Part shown: piece by piece, positions 42,369 through 52,248 of the stretch
Layout: every line of letters starts with the position of its first letter
Position numbering within the stretch: position 1 is the first letter of the stretch
From: Rhodalgimonas zhirmunskyi
Lineage (GTDB): Bacteria > Pseudomonadota > Alphaproteobacteria > Rhodobacterales > Rhodobacteraceae
Assembly (NCBI GenBank): GCA_030848925.1
Contig: JANFFA010000001.1
Coordinates: 868,001-932,000, forward strand
DNA: 64,000 nucleotides
Direction: 5' to 3'
Program-made: the position numbers and the translations under genes
The notes under the pieces: model-generated
Told to the model about the DNA's origin: nothing
Database searches by the model: none
The model's input: only the letters and a program-made list of their open reading frames with translations

Positions 42369-43079
42369 CTAGTCGTTGCCGTTCTCGTCGGTCGTCGCAG
42401 TATCTTCGGCGGCGGCACTGTCCGCGCCCTGTTCCGGCGTGACGCCCAAGGCCACCATCAACTCTGTCGCGCGGCGGCGCAAGCCCGAGGTGGCGTTCGG
42501 ATCAGCCGCGATCCGTGTCAGGCGTTCGCCTGCCGCCTTCGTGTCGCCCGCCTTGATATCGAGCAGCGCCAGTTGTTCTTCGGCCAGCAGCGTGAGTTGC
42601 GAGGACGGCCCGACAAGGCCTTGGTAGCCTGCGCGCAAATCGTCTTCGCTCATTTCGCTCGACTTAAGAGAGAGCAGTTTGAATTCCGCCAGCTGGCGAT
42701 AGATCAGCGGCAGGCCACTGTCGCCCGCCACTTTTTGCAAGGCCGCTGCCGCGGCGTCGAATTCGCCTGCCTCGATCTGCTCTCCGGCTTCGAGCAGGGC
42801 CAGCACGGCCTGTCCGCCGCTGCGCTCAACGGTGATGTCCTGCAGCGCGGCGGCGCGGTCTTCGGGCGCGTCGATCTTGAGCGCAGCGATCATGGCATCG
42901 CCCGTCGCTTCGGCGGTGGCGCGGTCCTGCGCCTTGCGCCATTCGACGAAACCGGCACCGCCCACGATCAGCACCACGGCCAAAACGGCAATCCAGCCGT
43001 ATTTCTTCATCAGTGCAAAGAGCCGGTCGCGCCGGACCTCTTCGGTCACTTCATCGATAAAACTGTCTGTATCGCTCAC
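42369..43079 (-). CDS. YfgM-like tetratricopeptide membrane protein
   Basis: A 236-residue protein: a cytoplasmic N-terminus (DSFIDEVTEEVRRDRLFALMKKYGW), one membrane helix (IAVLAVVLIVGGAGFVEW) and a periplasmic helical repeat region (TPR_21/YfgM-like). In E. coli the homologue associates with SecYEG and periplasmic chaperones and sits next to bamB and der, as here. The acidic C-terminal tail (GADSAAAEDTATTDENGND) is probably disordered. It is the first gene of the cluster, divergent from the RND operon. Confidence 0.82.
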   Translation of the reverse strand: MSDTDSFIDEVTEEVRRDRLFALMKKYGWIAVLAVVLIVGGAGFVEWRKAQDRATAEATGDAMIAALKIDAPEDRAAALQDITVERSGGQAVLALLEAGEQIEAGEFDAAAAALQKVAGDSGLPLIYRQLAEFKLLSLKSSEMSEDDLRAGYQGLVGPSSQLTLLAEEQLALLDIKAGDTKAAGERLTRIAADPNATSGLRRRATELMVALGVTPEQGADSAAAEDTATTDENGND

Positions 43080-43463
43080 CCGAAGGCCCCACTTCCACTT
43101 TTGCCCCCTCTTACCCTACGCCCCCGCCCCTGCCAAGGGCGCGAATGAGGGACGCGCAAAAGGGGCGACGACCACCAATTGTGGAAACCGCAACCACAGG
43201 GGCCAGATTTCGATGAGGCGAGAGCTTGCCAGCCTTGCGCAAAACGGCGGCGGCGGCTAATTTGAACCGAAAAGTTCAGTTGCGCTATGCGCCCTGTCAC
43301 GTGCCGCCCTGCCCGACCGGATGATCCGCCGGGTTTGTTGGCGCGTATAGGGCTTTGACTTGAACGCTTTAGACAGGAGGTCATGAACCCTGATGCAGAC
43401 CGCTGGCGCCCTTGTAAATTAAGGCGCCGCGCGAGTAGGGTTGATGCGCGAAAAGGACGTTTC
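43080..43463. promoter_or_regulatory. Intergenic region with operator-like repeat upstream of the RND operon
   Basis: 384 bp between divergent genes with no convincing coding frame. TGAAC (43263-43267) and GTTCA (43274-43278) form a dyad with a 6-bp spacer, of the size used by TetR/AcrR-type efflux regulators. No regulator gene is adjacent. AGGAGG at 43375-43380 is too close to the ATG at 43383 to be a good start site. Confidence 0.45.
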
Positions 43464-44813
43464 ATGCGAATTTTCCCGATAGCTACCGCCGTTTTGGTGA
43501 CGATCTTTCTCTATTTCCTTGTGGTCGAGCGGGATCGCCTGCTGGATTGGGCGCGTGGCGAGGATGCGGCGCAAGCCGGCGCCCCCCCCGCAGAGCGCCC
43601 CACCCCGGAAGAGGAAAAGGCAGCGGCGATGGCCATGGGGGCGACATCTCCCGTCGGCGTGATCGCGATCCATTCCACCGCTCAGACCATCGACAGCGCC
43701 GTGATCCTACGCGGCGAAACGCAAGCGGCGCGTCAGGTCGACGTTCGGGCCGAGACATCGGGCCTTGTCATATCGGAGCCGCTGCGCAAGGGCGCGTTCG
43801 TCGAGCAGGGCGAAATCCTGTGCAAGCTTGACCCCGGCACGCGGCAGGCCTCGCTTGACGAGATGCGCGCCCGCCTGAACGAAGCCAAAGCGCGGGTGCC
43901 CGAGGCCGAAGCCGCCATTCCGACGGCAGAGGCGCAATTGGAAACCGCCAAGGCACAGCTTGAAGAGGCGCAGATCAACGACAACGCGGCGCGCAAGCTG
44001 TCCCAAGGCGGCTATGCATCGGATACGCGCGTGGCCTCGGCCGCGGCGGCGGTGCGGGCCGCGGAAGCCGCGGTGAAGGCGGCGGAAGCCGGGCTGACCT
44101 CGACCTCGTCGGGGGTGCTGAACGTGCAGGCGGCCATTCAATCGGCAGAGGCCGCCGTGGCCGCGGCCCAGACAGAGATCAACCGGCTTGAGATCACCGC
44201 CCCCTTCGAGGGGCTGTTGGAGAGCGACACCGCCGAGTTGGGCGCGCTGATGCAGCCCGGCGGGCTTTGCGCCACGGTGATCCAGCTCGATCCGATCAAG
44301 CTGGTGGGGTATGTGCCGGAAACCGAGGTCGACCGTATCGACGTCGGCTCACCGGGCGGTGGGCGCCTTGCCAATGGCGATACCCTGCGCGGGCGGGTGA
44401 ATTTCCTGTCCCGCTCGGCCGATCCGGTGACGCGCACCTTCCGTGTGGAAATCGAAGTGCCGAACCCCGCCCTGAGCGTGCGCGACGGGCAGACCGTCGA
44501 GATTGCCATCGCCTCGGACGGGGCGCTTGCGCATCTGGTGCCGCAATCGGCGCTGACGCTGAATGACGAGGGCGTGCTTGGCGTGCGGCTTGTCGGCGAA
44601 GGCGACGTGGCCGTTTTCGCCCCCGTCTCGCTGATGCGCGACACCGACAAGGGGGTCTGGGTGACAGACCTGCCGGAGCAGGCCGATATCATCGTGGTGG
44701 GACAGGAATACGTGATCGAGGGGGTGCCGGTGCGCCCCTCATTCGATACGGCGGATATGCCGGGCCTGCCTGCGGCGGGTGCTGACGCCTCAAACGCCGA
44801 GGCGACGCAATGA
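43464..44813 (+). CDS. RND efflux periplasmic adaptor (membrane fusion protein)
   Basis: A 449-residue protein. One N-terminal membrane anchor (MRIFPIATAVLVTIFLYFLVVERDRLL) is followed by a barrel-sandwich hybrid half (VDVRAETSGLVISEPLRKGAFVEQGEILCKLDPGTRQASL), a long Ala/Glu-rich coiled-coil hairpin (residues about 140-240), the second lipoyl half (INRLEITAPFEGLLESDTAELGALMQPG) and beta-barrel domains. It links the inner-membrane pump to an outer-membrane channel. ATG 43464 has AAGGA at a good distance. It overlaps the pump gene in ATGA, so the two are one operon. The cargo is unknown and no outer-membrane channel gene is nearby. Confidence 0.9.
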   Translation: MRIFPIATAVLVTIFLYFLVVERDRLLDWARGEDAAQAGAPPAERPTPEEEKAAAMAMGATSPVGVIAIHSTAQTIDSAVILRGETQAARQVDVRAETSGLVISEPLRKGAFVEQGEILCKLDPGTRQASLDEMRARLNEAKARVPEAEAAIPTAEAQLETAKAQLEEAQINDNAARKLSQGGYASDTRVASAAAAVRAAEAAVKAAEAGLTSTSSGVLNVQAAIQSAEAAVAAAQTEINRLEITAPFEGLLESDTAELGALMQPGGLCATVIQLDPIKLVGYVPETEVDRIDVGSPGGGRLANGDTLRGRVNFLSRSADPVTRTFRVEIEVPNPALSVRDGQTVEIAIASDGALAHLVPQSALTLNDEGVLGVRLVGEGDVAVFAPVSLMRDTDKGVWVTDLPEQADIIVVGQEYVIEGVPVRPSFDTADMPGLPAAGADASNAEATQ

Positions 44814-47800
44814 CCGGTCTGGTCGACTGGGCCGCGACACGGGCGCGGATGGTTCTGGCCTTCATCGCGCTGTCGATCCTTGCCGGGGCCTATGCCTATG
44901 TTCAGCTGCCCAAGGAGGGCGAGCCGGATATTCAGATTCCGGGGCTGTTCGTTTCGGTCCCCTTCCCCGGCATTTCTGCCGCTGACAGCGAGACATTGCT
45001 CGTCAAGCCGATGGAGACGGAGCTTGCTGACCTTGACGGGTTGAAGACGATGAGCGCCACGGCGGCCGAGAATTACGCCGGGCTTTTCCTTGAGTTCGAG
45101 TTCGGCTGGGACAAGAGCACCACAATGGCGGACGTGCGCGAAGCGATGAGCGCCGCCGAGGCCAAGTTTCCGGAAGGCTATGAAAAATACACGATCAACG
45201 AAATCAACTTCAGTGAATTCCCGGTTCTGATCGTGAACCTGACCGGTGCGGTGCCCGAGCGCACGATGAACCGGATCGCCAAGGATTTGCAGGACCGGCT
45301 CGAATCCCTCGACAGCGTGCTTGAGGCGGGCATCGCGGGCAACCGTGACGAGATGCTCGAAGTGGTGATCGATCCGCTGAAGCTGGAAAGTTACAACGTC
45401 ACCGCCGGTGAGTTGATCAATGTGGTGCGCAACAACAACCAGCTTATCCCGGCGGGCGAGATCGACACCGAAAGCGGCACCTTCGCGGTGAAGATTCCCA
45501 GCAGTTTCGACGCGCCGCAGGATGTTTATGCCCTGCCAGTGAAGGTGAATGGCGACCGGGTGGTGACCTTGGGCGATCTGGCCGATATCCGGCTGACCTT
45601 TGAGGATCGCACCGGCACGGCGCGGTTCAATGGCGAGAACACGGTCGCGTTGCAGGTGGTCAAGCGCAAGGGGTTCAACCTTCTCGACATGGCGGATGCG
45701 ACCAAAGAAGTGGTCGCAAAGGCGCGCGAAAGCTGGCCCGAGGAACTGCGTGCGGCGGTGCAACTGGGCACTTCGAACGACCAGAGCCGCGTCGTGGGGT
45801 CGATGATCGACCAACTCGAAGGGTCGGTCCTGACGGCAATCGCGCTGGTGATGATCGTGGTGCTGGCGGCCCTTGGCCTGCGCCCGGCGCTTCTGGTCGG
45901 GTTTGCGATCCCGACCTCGTTCCTGCTGTGCTTCGCGCTTCTGGCGATGATGGGCGTTTCTGTTTCCAACATCGTGATGTTCGGCCTGATCCTTGCGGTG
46001 GGGATGCTGGTCGACGGGGCGATCGTGGTGGTGGAATACGCCGACAAGCGTATTCAGGACGGCACCGGCCCGATGCATGCCTATGTCGAAGCGGCCAAGC
46101 GGATGTTCTGGCCCGTGGTCAGTTCGACCGCAACGACGCTGTGCGCCTTCCTGCCGATGCTGTTCTGGCCCGGGGTGCCGGGGCAGTTCATGGGCATGTT
46201 GCCGGTGACGCTGATCTTCGTGCTGTCGGCTTCGTTGGTGGTGGCGTTGATCTATCTGCCGGTGATGGGCGGCGTGACGGGCCGGATGAGCCGCCGGTTC
46301 GGCTGGGCCTCGGATTGGCTCCGTGCGCATTTCCCGTGGTGGGTGCGCGCCATTCTTGTGCCGCCGTCGCTTTGGCTGATCTACCTCGGGGTGCGGATGA
46401 CGCTGGCGCCGCAGGTTTATCTTTCGGACGAGCAGGCCGCCACGATGGGGCCTTGGCCGGGGATCGCGATCTTCCTTCTGGGGGCGATGCTGAGTTCGAT
46501 CACCCTTGGCGCGGCACGGATCATCCGCCGCAAGGCGCCCGCCGCCGCGCGCCGCAAGCGCACGCTTTTTGGCTGGTTCATCAAGGCGATCGCGGGCAAC
46601 CCGATCATGCCGCTGGTGACGGTGGCCGGGGTAATCTTCATGGTCGTCAGCGTATTCGGCTATTATGGCGAGCATAACAAAGGCACGGAGTTCTTTGTCG
46701 AAAGCGAGCCCGAGCAGGCCATTGTTTACGTGCGCGCGCGCGGCAACCTTTCGATCGCGCAGAAGGATGCGCTGGTCAAGCGCGCCGAGAAAGTGGTTCT
46801 GGCCCATCCCGGCGTGTTGAACGCGTTTTCCTTTGCCGGTGACAGCGGGCTGAACAACAACACCGGCGGCGCACAGCCGCCCAAGGACACCATCGGGCAG
46901 GTGCAGCTTGAGACCATCCCATGGGAAGATCGTGCCGACCGGCCCGACCTTGATGGCGACCGGGTGATCGACGAATTGACCGCCGAGTTGGAAAAGATCC
47001 CGGGCATGAAGGTAGAAATCCTAGCCCAGGCGCGCGGCCCGGCGAGTGCCAAGCCGGTGCATCTGCGGCTCAAAGGGGATGACTGGGACCGGCTGATCGA
47101 GACCACGCGCGCGGTGCGCGTACATTTCGATGAGACCGCCGGGTTGACGCTGGTGGAAGACACGCTGCCCCTGCCCGGCATCGACTGGCAAATCGATGTC
47201 GATGTGGAAGAGGCCGGGCGCTATGGCGCGGATGTGGCCACCATTGGCGGCATGGTGCAGCTTGTGACGCGCGGCCTGCTTCTGGATACGATGCGGGTGC
47301 CGTCGTCGGATGAAGAGATCGAGATCCGGGTGCGCCTTCCCGAGAGCGACCGGGTGCTGTCCACGCTCGACACGCTGAAACTGCGCACGGCTCAGGGCCT
47401 GATCCCGCTGTCGAATTTCATCACCCGGCAGCCGGTGCCGAAACTGGCCGAGATCAACCGCACCGACCAGACCCGATATTTCGATGTGAAAGCCGGTGTC
47501 GCCGGCGGGCTGATGGTCGTGAGCAACCCCGAAACCGGCGAGAGCGAAGCCGTGCAAGCCGCCGATTGGGACGCTTCGGCCGAAATGCGCGCCGAGTTCG
47601 AAGAGCGCGGCTTCACCAAGGCCATCCCGCTGACCGCGAACGAACGGATCGAGACGCTGACCGCTTGGCTTGAGGACAACCCCTTGCCGCCGGGGCTTGA
47701 GTGGGAATGGACCGGCGATCAGGACGATCAGGCCGAGAGTCAGGCCTTCCTGATGACGGCCTTCGCGGGGGCACTGGCGTTGATGTTCATCATTCTGCTG

Positions 47801-48619
47801 GCGCAGTTCAATAGCTTCTACAATTCGGTGCTGGTGCTGCTCGCCGTTGTGCTGTCGACGGCGGGCGTGCTGATCGGGATGCTGGTGATGGATCAGACCT
47901 TCTCGATCATCATGACCGGGACCGGCATCGTGGCGCTGGCGGGCATCGTAGTTAACAACAACATCGTGCTGATCGACACCTATCAGGAATACGCCGCCTA
48001 CATGCCCCGGATCGAAGCGATCATCCGCACGGCCGAGGACCGCATCCGGCCCGTTTTCCTGACCACCGTCACAACGATGGCCGGGCTTGCACCGATGATG
48101 TTCGGGCTCAGCCTCGACTTCTGGGCCGGGGGGTATTCGATCGATTCCCCGACCTCTTTGTGGTGGAAGCAACTGGCGACGGCGGTGGTGTTCGGACTTG
48201 GCATCGCGACGGTGCTGACGCTGGTGTTCACCCCGTCGATGCTGTCGCTGCGGGTCTGGTTCAGCACCTACATGGGCTGGATCGCGCAGGGGCTGAAGGC
48301 GCTGTCGCTTGGCCGGTCCAGCCGCGCGGCACAGGATTTCGCGCTGCGCAAGGCCGCGCGCCGGTTCCGCTCGCCCGAGTTGATCTGGCCCGAGGACATG
48401 GACCTTGCCGCCTATGAGCACGACGATGCCCCCGAGGCGAGCGCGGAACCCACGGCAGAAGACGTGAAAGCCGTTCTGAGCCGGGCCGGAAAGCTGAAGG
48501 CGGTCGAGAGTGGCGAGGATGCGGCGCCGGAAAGCGGCAACGCAGCCCCCGATGACGCGCCGCGCAACGGTGACGATGAAGACGACACCAAGGACGGCAA
48601 GCCGCACGCGGCGGAGTGA
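44810..48619 (+). CDS. RND efflux transporter permease
   Basis: A 1,269-residue proton-driven pump of the AcrB/HAE-1-like superfamily. The N-terminus is VDWAATRARMVLAFIALSILAGAYAYVQLPKEGEPDIQIP. The TM4 motif GLILAVGMLVDGAIVVVEYADKR contains an Asp at a position used for proton relay, and the second repeat has GTGIVALAGIVVNNNIVLIDTYQEY. It is about 200 residues longer than AcrB. Extra length includes an insertion near residues 495-590 with further hydrophobic segments and a charged C-terminal tail (about 1,190-1,269). Two porter regions are present. It is coupled to the adaptor gene by a 4-bp overlap. Confidence 0.92.
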   Translation: MTGLVDWAATRARMVLAFIALSILAGAYAYVQLPKEGEPDIQIPGLFVSVPFPGISAADSETLLVKPMETELADLDGLKTMSATAAENYAGLFLEFEFGWDKSTTMADVREAMSAAEAKFPEGYEKYTINEINFSEFPVLIVNLTGAVPERTMNRIAKDLQDRLESLDSVLEAGIAGNRDEMLEVVIDPLKLESYNVTAGELINVVRNNNQLIPAGEIDTESGTFAVKIPSSFDAPQDVYALPVKVNGDRVVTLGDLADIRLTFEDRTGTARFNGENTVALQVVKRKGFNLLDMADATKEVVAKARESWPEELRAAVQLGTSNDQSRVVGSMIDQLEGSVLTAIALVMIVVLAALGLRPALLVGFAIPTSFLLCFALLAMMGVSVSNIVMFGLILAVGMLVDGAIVVVEYADKRIQDGTGPMHAYVEAAKRMFWPVVSSTATTLCAFLPMLFWPGVPGQFMGMLPVTLIFVLSASLVVALIYLPVMGGVTGRMSRRFGWASDWLRAHFPWWVRAILVPPSLWLIYLGVRMTLAPQVYLSDEQAATMGPWPGIAIFLLGAMLSSITLGAARIIRRKAPAAARRKRTLFGWFIKAIAGNPIMPLVTVAGVIFMVVSVFGYYGEHNKGTEFFVESEPEQAIVYVRARGNLSIAQKDALVKRAEKVVLAHPGVLNAFSFAGDSGLNNNTGGAQPPKDTIGQVQLETIPWEDRADRPDLDGDRVIDELTAELEKIPGMKVEILAQARGPASAKPVHLRLKGDDWDRLIETTRAVRVHFDETAGLTLVEDTLPLPGIDWQIDVDVEEAGRYGADVATIGGMVQLVTRGLLLDTMRVPSSDEEIEIRVRLPESDRVLSTLDTLKLRTAQGLIPLSNFITRQPVPKLAEINRTDQTRYFDVKAGVAGGLMVVSNPETGESEAVQAADWDASAEMRAEFEERGFTKAIPLTANERIETLTAWLEDNPLPPGLEWEWTGDQDDQAESQAFLMTAFAGALALMFIILLAQFNSFYNSVLVLLAVVLSTAGVLIGMLVMDQTFSIIMTGTGIVALAGIVVNNNIVLIDTYQEYAAYMPRIEAIIRTAEDRIRPVFLTTVTTMAGLAPMMFGLSLDFWAGGYSIDSPTSLWWKQLATAVVFGLGIATVLTLVFTPSMLSLRVWFSTYMGWIAQGLKALSLGRSSRAAQDFALRKAARRFRSPELIWPEDMDLAAYEHDDAPEASAEPTAEDVKAVLSRAGKLKAVESGEDAAPESGNAAPDDAPRNGDDEDDTKDGKPHAAE

Positions 48620-48703
48620 TTTGGTCGCCGCCGCGCCATGCGGCAGCGCGTTCGCGCGTACCCATCTTTTAGGGAGTGGTTACGGGAAGGCGGCGGGGCC
48701 GGT

Positions 48704-50548
48704 TCAGGCCGCCGCTTCGCCTTGTTCCGAAGCCTGCCGCGTCCAGAGTGAGGCATAGCGCGCGCCGCGCGCCAGAAGATCGGCATGGGTGCCTTCTTCG
48801 ACGATCTCGCCATTTTCCAGCACGATGATCCGGTCGGCGTCCGCGATCGTCGAAAGCCGGTGCGCGATGGTTAGCACCGTGCGCCCCTGCCCCGCCCGCT
48901 TGAGCGCGCCTTGAATTTCCTGCTCGGTCTCGGTGTCGAGCGCCGAGGTCGCCTCGTCCAGCAGCAGGATCGGCGGGTTCTTGAGCAATGTGCGGGCGAT
49001 GCCGACGCGCTGCTTTTCACCACCCGAAAGTTTCAGCCCGCGTTCGCCAACCTGCGTCTCGTAGCCCTCGGGCAACGCGAGGATGAAGTCGTGAATCTGC
49101 GCCGCCTTGGCCGCGTCGATCACGTCTTGCTCGGTCGCGTCATCGCGGCCATAGGCGATGTTGTAGCGGATCGTGTCGTTGAACAGCACCGTGTCCTGCG
49201 GCACCACGCCGATCGCGGCGTGCAGGCTTTCCTGCGTCACGTCGCGCAGATCCTGCCCGTCGATGCGAAGCGCGCCGCCCTGCACATCGTAGAAGCGGAA
49301 CAAGAGCCGCCCGATGGTCGATTTGCCCGACCCCGACGGGCCGACGATGGCGACGCTTTGTCCCGCCTCGATCGTGAGGCTTACGCCCTTGAGGATGGGC
49401 CGCGCCGGATCGTAGCCAAAGCGCACGTCTTCCAGTTCGACCTTGCCGCCGTTGACCTTCAGGTCCGGCGCGCCGGGCTTGTCGGACACCTCGGGCGGTT
49501 GTTCGAGCAGGTCGAACATCTGGCCCATATCGACAAGGCTTTGGCGGATTTCGCGGTAGACCGAGCCGAGGAAGTTCAGCGGCATGGTGATCTGGATCAT
49601 GTAGGCGTTGACCATGACGAAATCGCCCACGGTCAGCGCGCCCGACTGCACCCCGCGCGCCGCCATCACCATCACGATGATCAGGCCAGTGGTGATCAGG
49701 AAGGCCTGCCCGAAATTCAGGAAGGCCAGCGAATAGGCGGTCTTGAGCGCGGCGCGCGCATAGGCGGCCATAGCGCTGTCATAACGGCCCGCTTCGCGGC
49801 GTTCGGCGTTGAAATACTTGACGGTTTCGAAGTTGAGCAGGCTGTCGATCGCCTTTTGGTTGGCGTCGGTGTCCTGATCGTTCATCTCGCGGCGCAGCTT
49901 CACCCGCCACTCGGTGACTTTGAAGGTGAACCAGACATAAATCGCGATGGTGACGACGACGACCGCCAGATACCAGACATCGAACAGGAAGAAGAAGATC
50001 GCCGCGACGAGCATCAGTTCAAGGATCAGCGGCCCGATCGAGAACAGCAGGAATCGCAACAGGAATTCGACGCCCTTCACCCCGCGTTCGATGATCCGGC
50101 TGAGGCCGCCGGTCTTGCGGGTGATGTGATAGCGCATCGAGAGCGCGTGGATATGTTCAAACGTCTGCAAGGCCAACTGACGCAGGGCGCGTTGCGCCAC
50201 GGCGGCAAAGGCCGCATCGCGCAACTGTTGGAAGCCGTTGGTCATCATCCGCGCAACACCATAGGCCACGGTCAGCCCCACCGCGCCCAGCAGTAGCGTA
50301 TCGACGCCTTCGCCCGACAGCGCATCGACGGCGGTCTTGTAGATATAGGGCGTGCCCACGGCGATCAGCTTTGACAAAAGCAGCATCGCCATCGCCACGA
50401 CGACCCGGTGCCGGATCCATGCGTGATCGGGATCCTTGGGCCAGAGATAGGGGATGACCGCCTTGATCGTGCGGGCGCCAGAGCGGCGCTCTTGGGCAGT
50501 CAGGTCTTCGCCGGCGGAGGCATAGTCAGAGGGGCGGTTGCGGCGCAT
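48704..50548 (-). CDS. ABC exporter (ATM1/HMT-type permease-ATPase)
   Basis: A 614-residue half-transporter. The N-terminal six-helix ABC membrane domain (LLLSKLIAVGTPYIYKTAVDAL and following) is fused to an ATPase domain with Walker A GPSGSGKST, Q-loop, signature LSGGEKQRVGIARTLL and Walker B PILLLDEATSALD. The region KTGGLSRIIERGVKGVEFLLRFLLFSIGPLILE resembles ATM1-type exporters, which move glutathione-linked sulfur or metal compounds, and this family is common in alphaproteobacteria. It works as a homodimer. It is convergent with the RND genes. Confidence 0.9.
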   Translation of the reverse strand: MRRNRPSDYASAGEDLTAQERRSGARTIKAVIPYLWPKDPDHAWIRHRVVVAMAMLLLSKLIAVGTPYIYKTAVDALSGEGVDTLLLGAVGLTVAYGVARMMTNGFQQLRDAAFAAVAQRALRQLALQTFEHIHALSMRYHITRKTGGLSRIIERGVKGVEFLLRFLLFSIGPLILELMLVAAIFFFLFDVWYLAVVVVTIAIYVWFTFKVTEWRVKLRREMNDQDTDANQKAIDSLLNFETVKYFNAERREAGRYDSAMAAYARAALKTAYSLAFLNFGQAFLITTGLIIVMVMAARGVQSGALTVGDFVMVNAYMIQITMPLNFLGSVYREIRQSLVDMGQMFDLLEQPPEVSDKPGAPDLKVNGGKVELEDVRFGYDPARPILKGVSLTIEAGQSVAIVGPSGSGKSTIGRLLFRFYDVQGGALRIDGQDLRDVTQESLHAAIGVVPQDTVLFNDTIRYNIAYGRDDATEQDVIDAAKAAQIHDFILALPEGYETQVGERGLKLSGGEKQRVGIARTLLKNPPILLLDEATSALDTETEQEIQGALKRAGQGRTVLTIAHRLSTIADADRIIVLENGEIVEEGTHADLLARGARYASLWTRQASEQGEAAA

Positions 50549-50718
50549 GGGATCTCGGGTGTTTGTGTGTGAGAGGCCACAGATAGTGCGGATTACCGGG
50601 GAAGGCCAGAGGCCGCACCCCGGCGCGACCGTCTGGCGCGGCGGGAGGGAACGTCAGCCTGGCCCTATGATCTACCCCGATGGCCCCGCAGGTAAGCCGG
50701 GCGCGCGTCAGTTTGAGC

Positions 50719-52143
50719 CTATTCCTGCGGAATGTCGAACACCTGCCCGGGATAGATCAGATCAGGATTGCGGATCTGCTCTCGGTTGGCCTCGAACAGC
50801 CGGACGTAAAGCACCCCATCACCGTAGTTTTCCTGCGCGATGGCCCAAAGCGTGTTGCCCGGCTGCACGGTGATCGCACTGGCCTTCTGCGTTGCAGGCG
50901 CTTGCGTTGCGTCACCCGCGACGCGGGCTTTTTCTTCGCGCTTGAAGGGGGTTTCGGCGCGGCTCACGACCCGGCCTTCGGCATCGACCTGATCGACACG
51001 CAGGGTATAGATCCCGGTATCGACATCCGGCAGGGCGGTGCGCCAGTTTCCATCGGCGGCGATACGCGAGGTGGTGATCGGCTTGTTGTCGAGATAGACG
51101 CGCACGAAGCCTTTGTTGGCCTCGCTCTTACCTCGGCCCGCCAGTTGCACGTCACCCGTTTCGGTATAGCTGATCGCGTCGATTGCCACGTCGACCATGA
51201 CCTGTGGCCCGTTGCCCGCCGGTTGCGCCACGGTAAGCCCCTCCTTTCCCGCGAGCAGAACCGCGGGGGCGGTTTTGGGGGCCTCGGCTTGAGAAACCTG
51301 TGACGCCTCGGGCGTGGGCGGCGTGGTTGGCTCGCTCGTCGCGGTTTCGACTTGGGCCGGGGGAGTGGCGGCGGGTGTGTCCGTCTCGACCTCTGTTTCG
51401 GTTTGGGCTGTCGCCGCGCTTGAAGTCACAGGAGCAACCGCCGTGTCGGTCGCGACCGAGGCCGCGTTTGACGTGTCTTTTTCGTCGCTTCCCGCGGGGG
51501 GTGTCTGTTCTGACACCTGCGCCGAAGCCGTCTCACTGGTGTCTTGAGACGGGGCGCTTTGCGTGGTCGCTTCTTCCTTGGGTTCGGCGGCACCGTTGAT
51601 CGGTGCAGACGGAGCCGAAGTCGAAGGCGCAGTGCCGACCGGCGCGACGATCGCATCAAGGGCGGCATAGGTCGCGGCCGGATCGGCGGTGCGCAGGCGC
51701 AAGACCCTCGGCGCGGCGGTCAGATCGAGCGTCATGAGCCCCGCGAAGGTGCCGTCGGACCCGGCGGTGAGCCGGGCGGCTTCCTGTCCGTCAAGTTCGA
51801 TCACAACGTCGCTGCCGGGGGTGGCGCGGCCCGCGACGGTCGCGTTGCCGTCTGCGTCGACGCGCACCACGTCAAAGCGTGGCGCGCCTTCGCCTTCGGG
51901 CGGGGCGATGGTGAGGGCCGTTGGTGTCGTAACCTCTGCATCGGACTTGTCCGGGCTGGTATCTTGCCGCTTTGTGGGGGCTTTAGCTTGCCCCTCGGGC
52001 GTGGCCAGTTCAACGGCTTTGCTGCCCTCGCCTAAAGGCGTGAACGCCCCGCTGAGCCATGCGCCGGTGCCCGCGATTGCCGCCACCCCCAGCCCCATGG
52101 CCAGCGCCCATTGCACACCTGTCAGTCCGGCTTTCTGGGTCAT
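50719..52143 (-). CDS. LysM-domain envelope protein
   Basis: A 474-residue protein. An N-terminal membrane anchor (VQWALAMGLGVAAIAGTGAWLSGAF) is followed by a bacterial Ig-like segment (VVRVDADGNATVAGRATPGSDVVIELDGQEAA). A long low-complexity Thr/Pro/Ala/Glu linker (about 160-310) leads to a second Ig-like stretch and a C-terminal LysM domain (ITVQPGNTLWAIAQENYGDGVLYVRLFEANREQIRNPDLIYPGQVFDIP) that binds peptidoglycan. It is probably a wall-spanning structural protein. ATG 52143 (MTQKAGL) is chosen over 52218. It is divergent from the LOG gene, with 105 bp between starts. Confidence 0.85.
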   Translation of the reverse strand: MTQKAGLTGVQWALAMGLGVAAIAGTGAWLSGAFTPLGEGSKAVELATPEGQAKAPTKRQDTSPDKSDAEVTTPTALTIAPPEGEGAPRFDVVRVDADGNATVAGRATPGSDVVIELDGQEAARLTAGSDGTFAGLMTLDLTAAPRVLRLRTADPAATYAALDAIVAPVGTAPSTSAPSAPINGAAEPKEEATTQSAPSQDTSETASAQVSEQTPPAGSDEKDTSNAASVATDTAVAPVTSSAATAQTETEVETDTPAATPPAQVETATSEPTTPPTPEASQVSQAEAPKTAPAVLLAGKEGLTVAQPAGNGPQVMVDVAIDAISYTETGDVQLAGRGKSEANKGFVRVYLDNKPITTSRIAADGNWRTALPDVDTGIYTLRVDQVDAEGRVVSRAETPFKREEKARVAGDATQAPATQKASAITVQPGNTLWAIAQENYGDGVLYVRLFEANREQIRNPDLIYPGQVFDIPQE

Positions 52144-52248
52144 GCTTGTCCTTCCCGTCCGCATCCTTGTGAAATCGTGCGGTTGAGCCTCTTTAGCAAC
52201 AAGGCTAACACGGGTCAAAACAAGCCTTTTCCCGTCAGGAGCACGTCA

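Noticed and set aside
44138-46807. 889-residue frame antisense to the RND pump
   Set aside because: His/Arg/Gln/Asp-rich composition typical of a reverse-strand shadow of GC-rich coding DNA; the pump gene on the plus strand has full family motifs.
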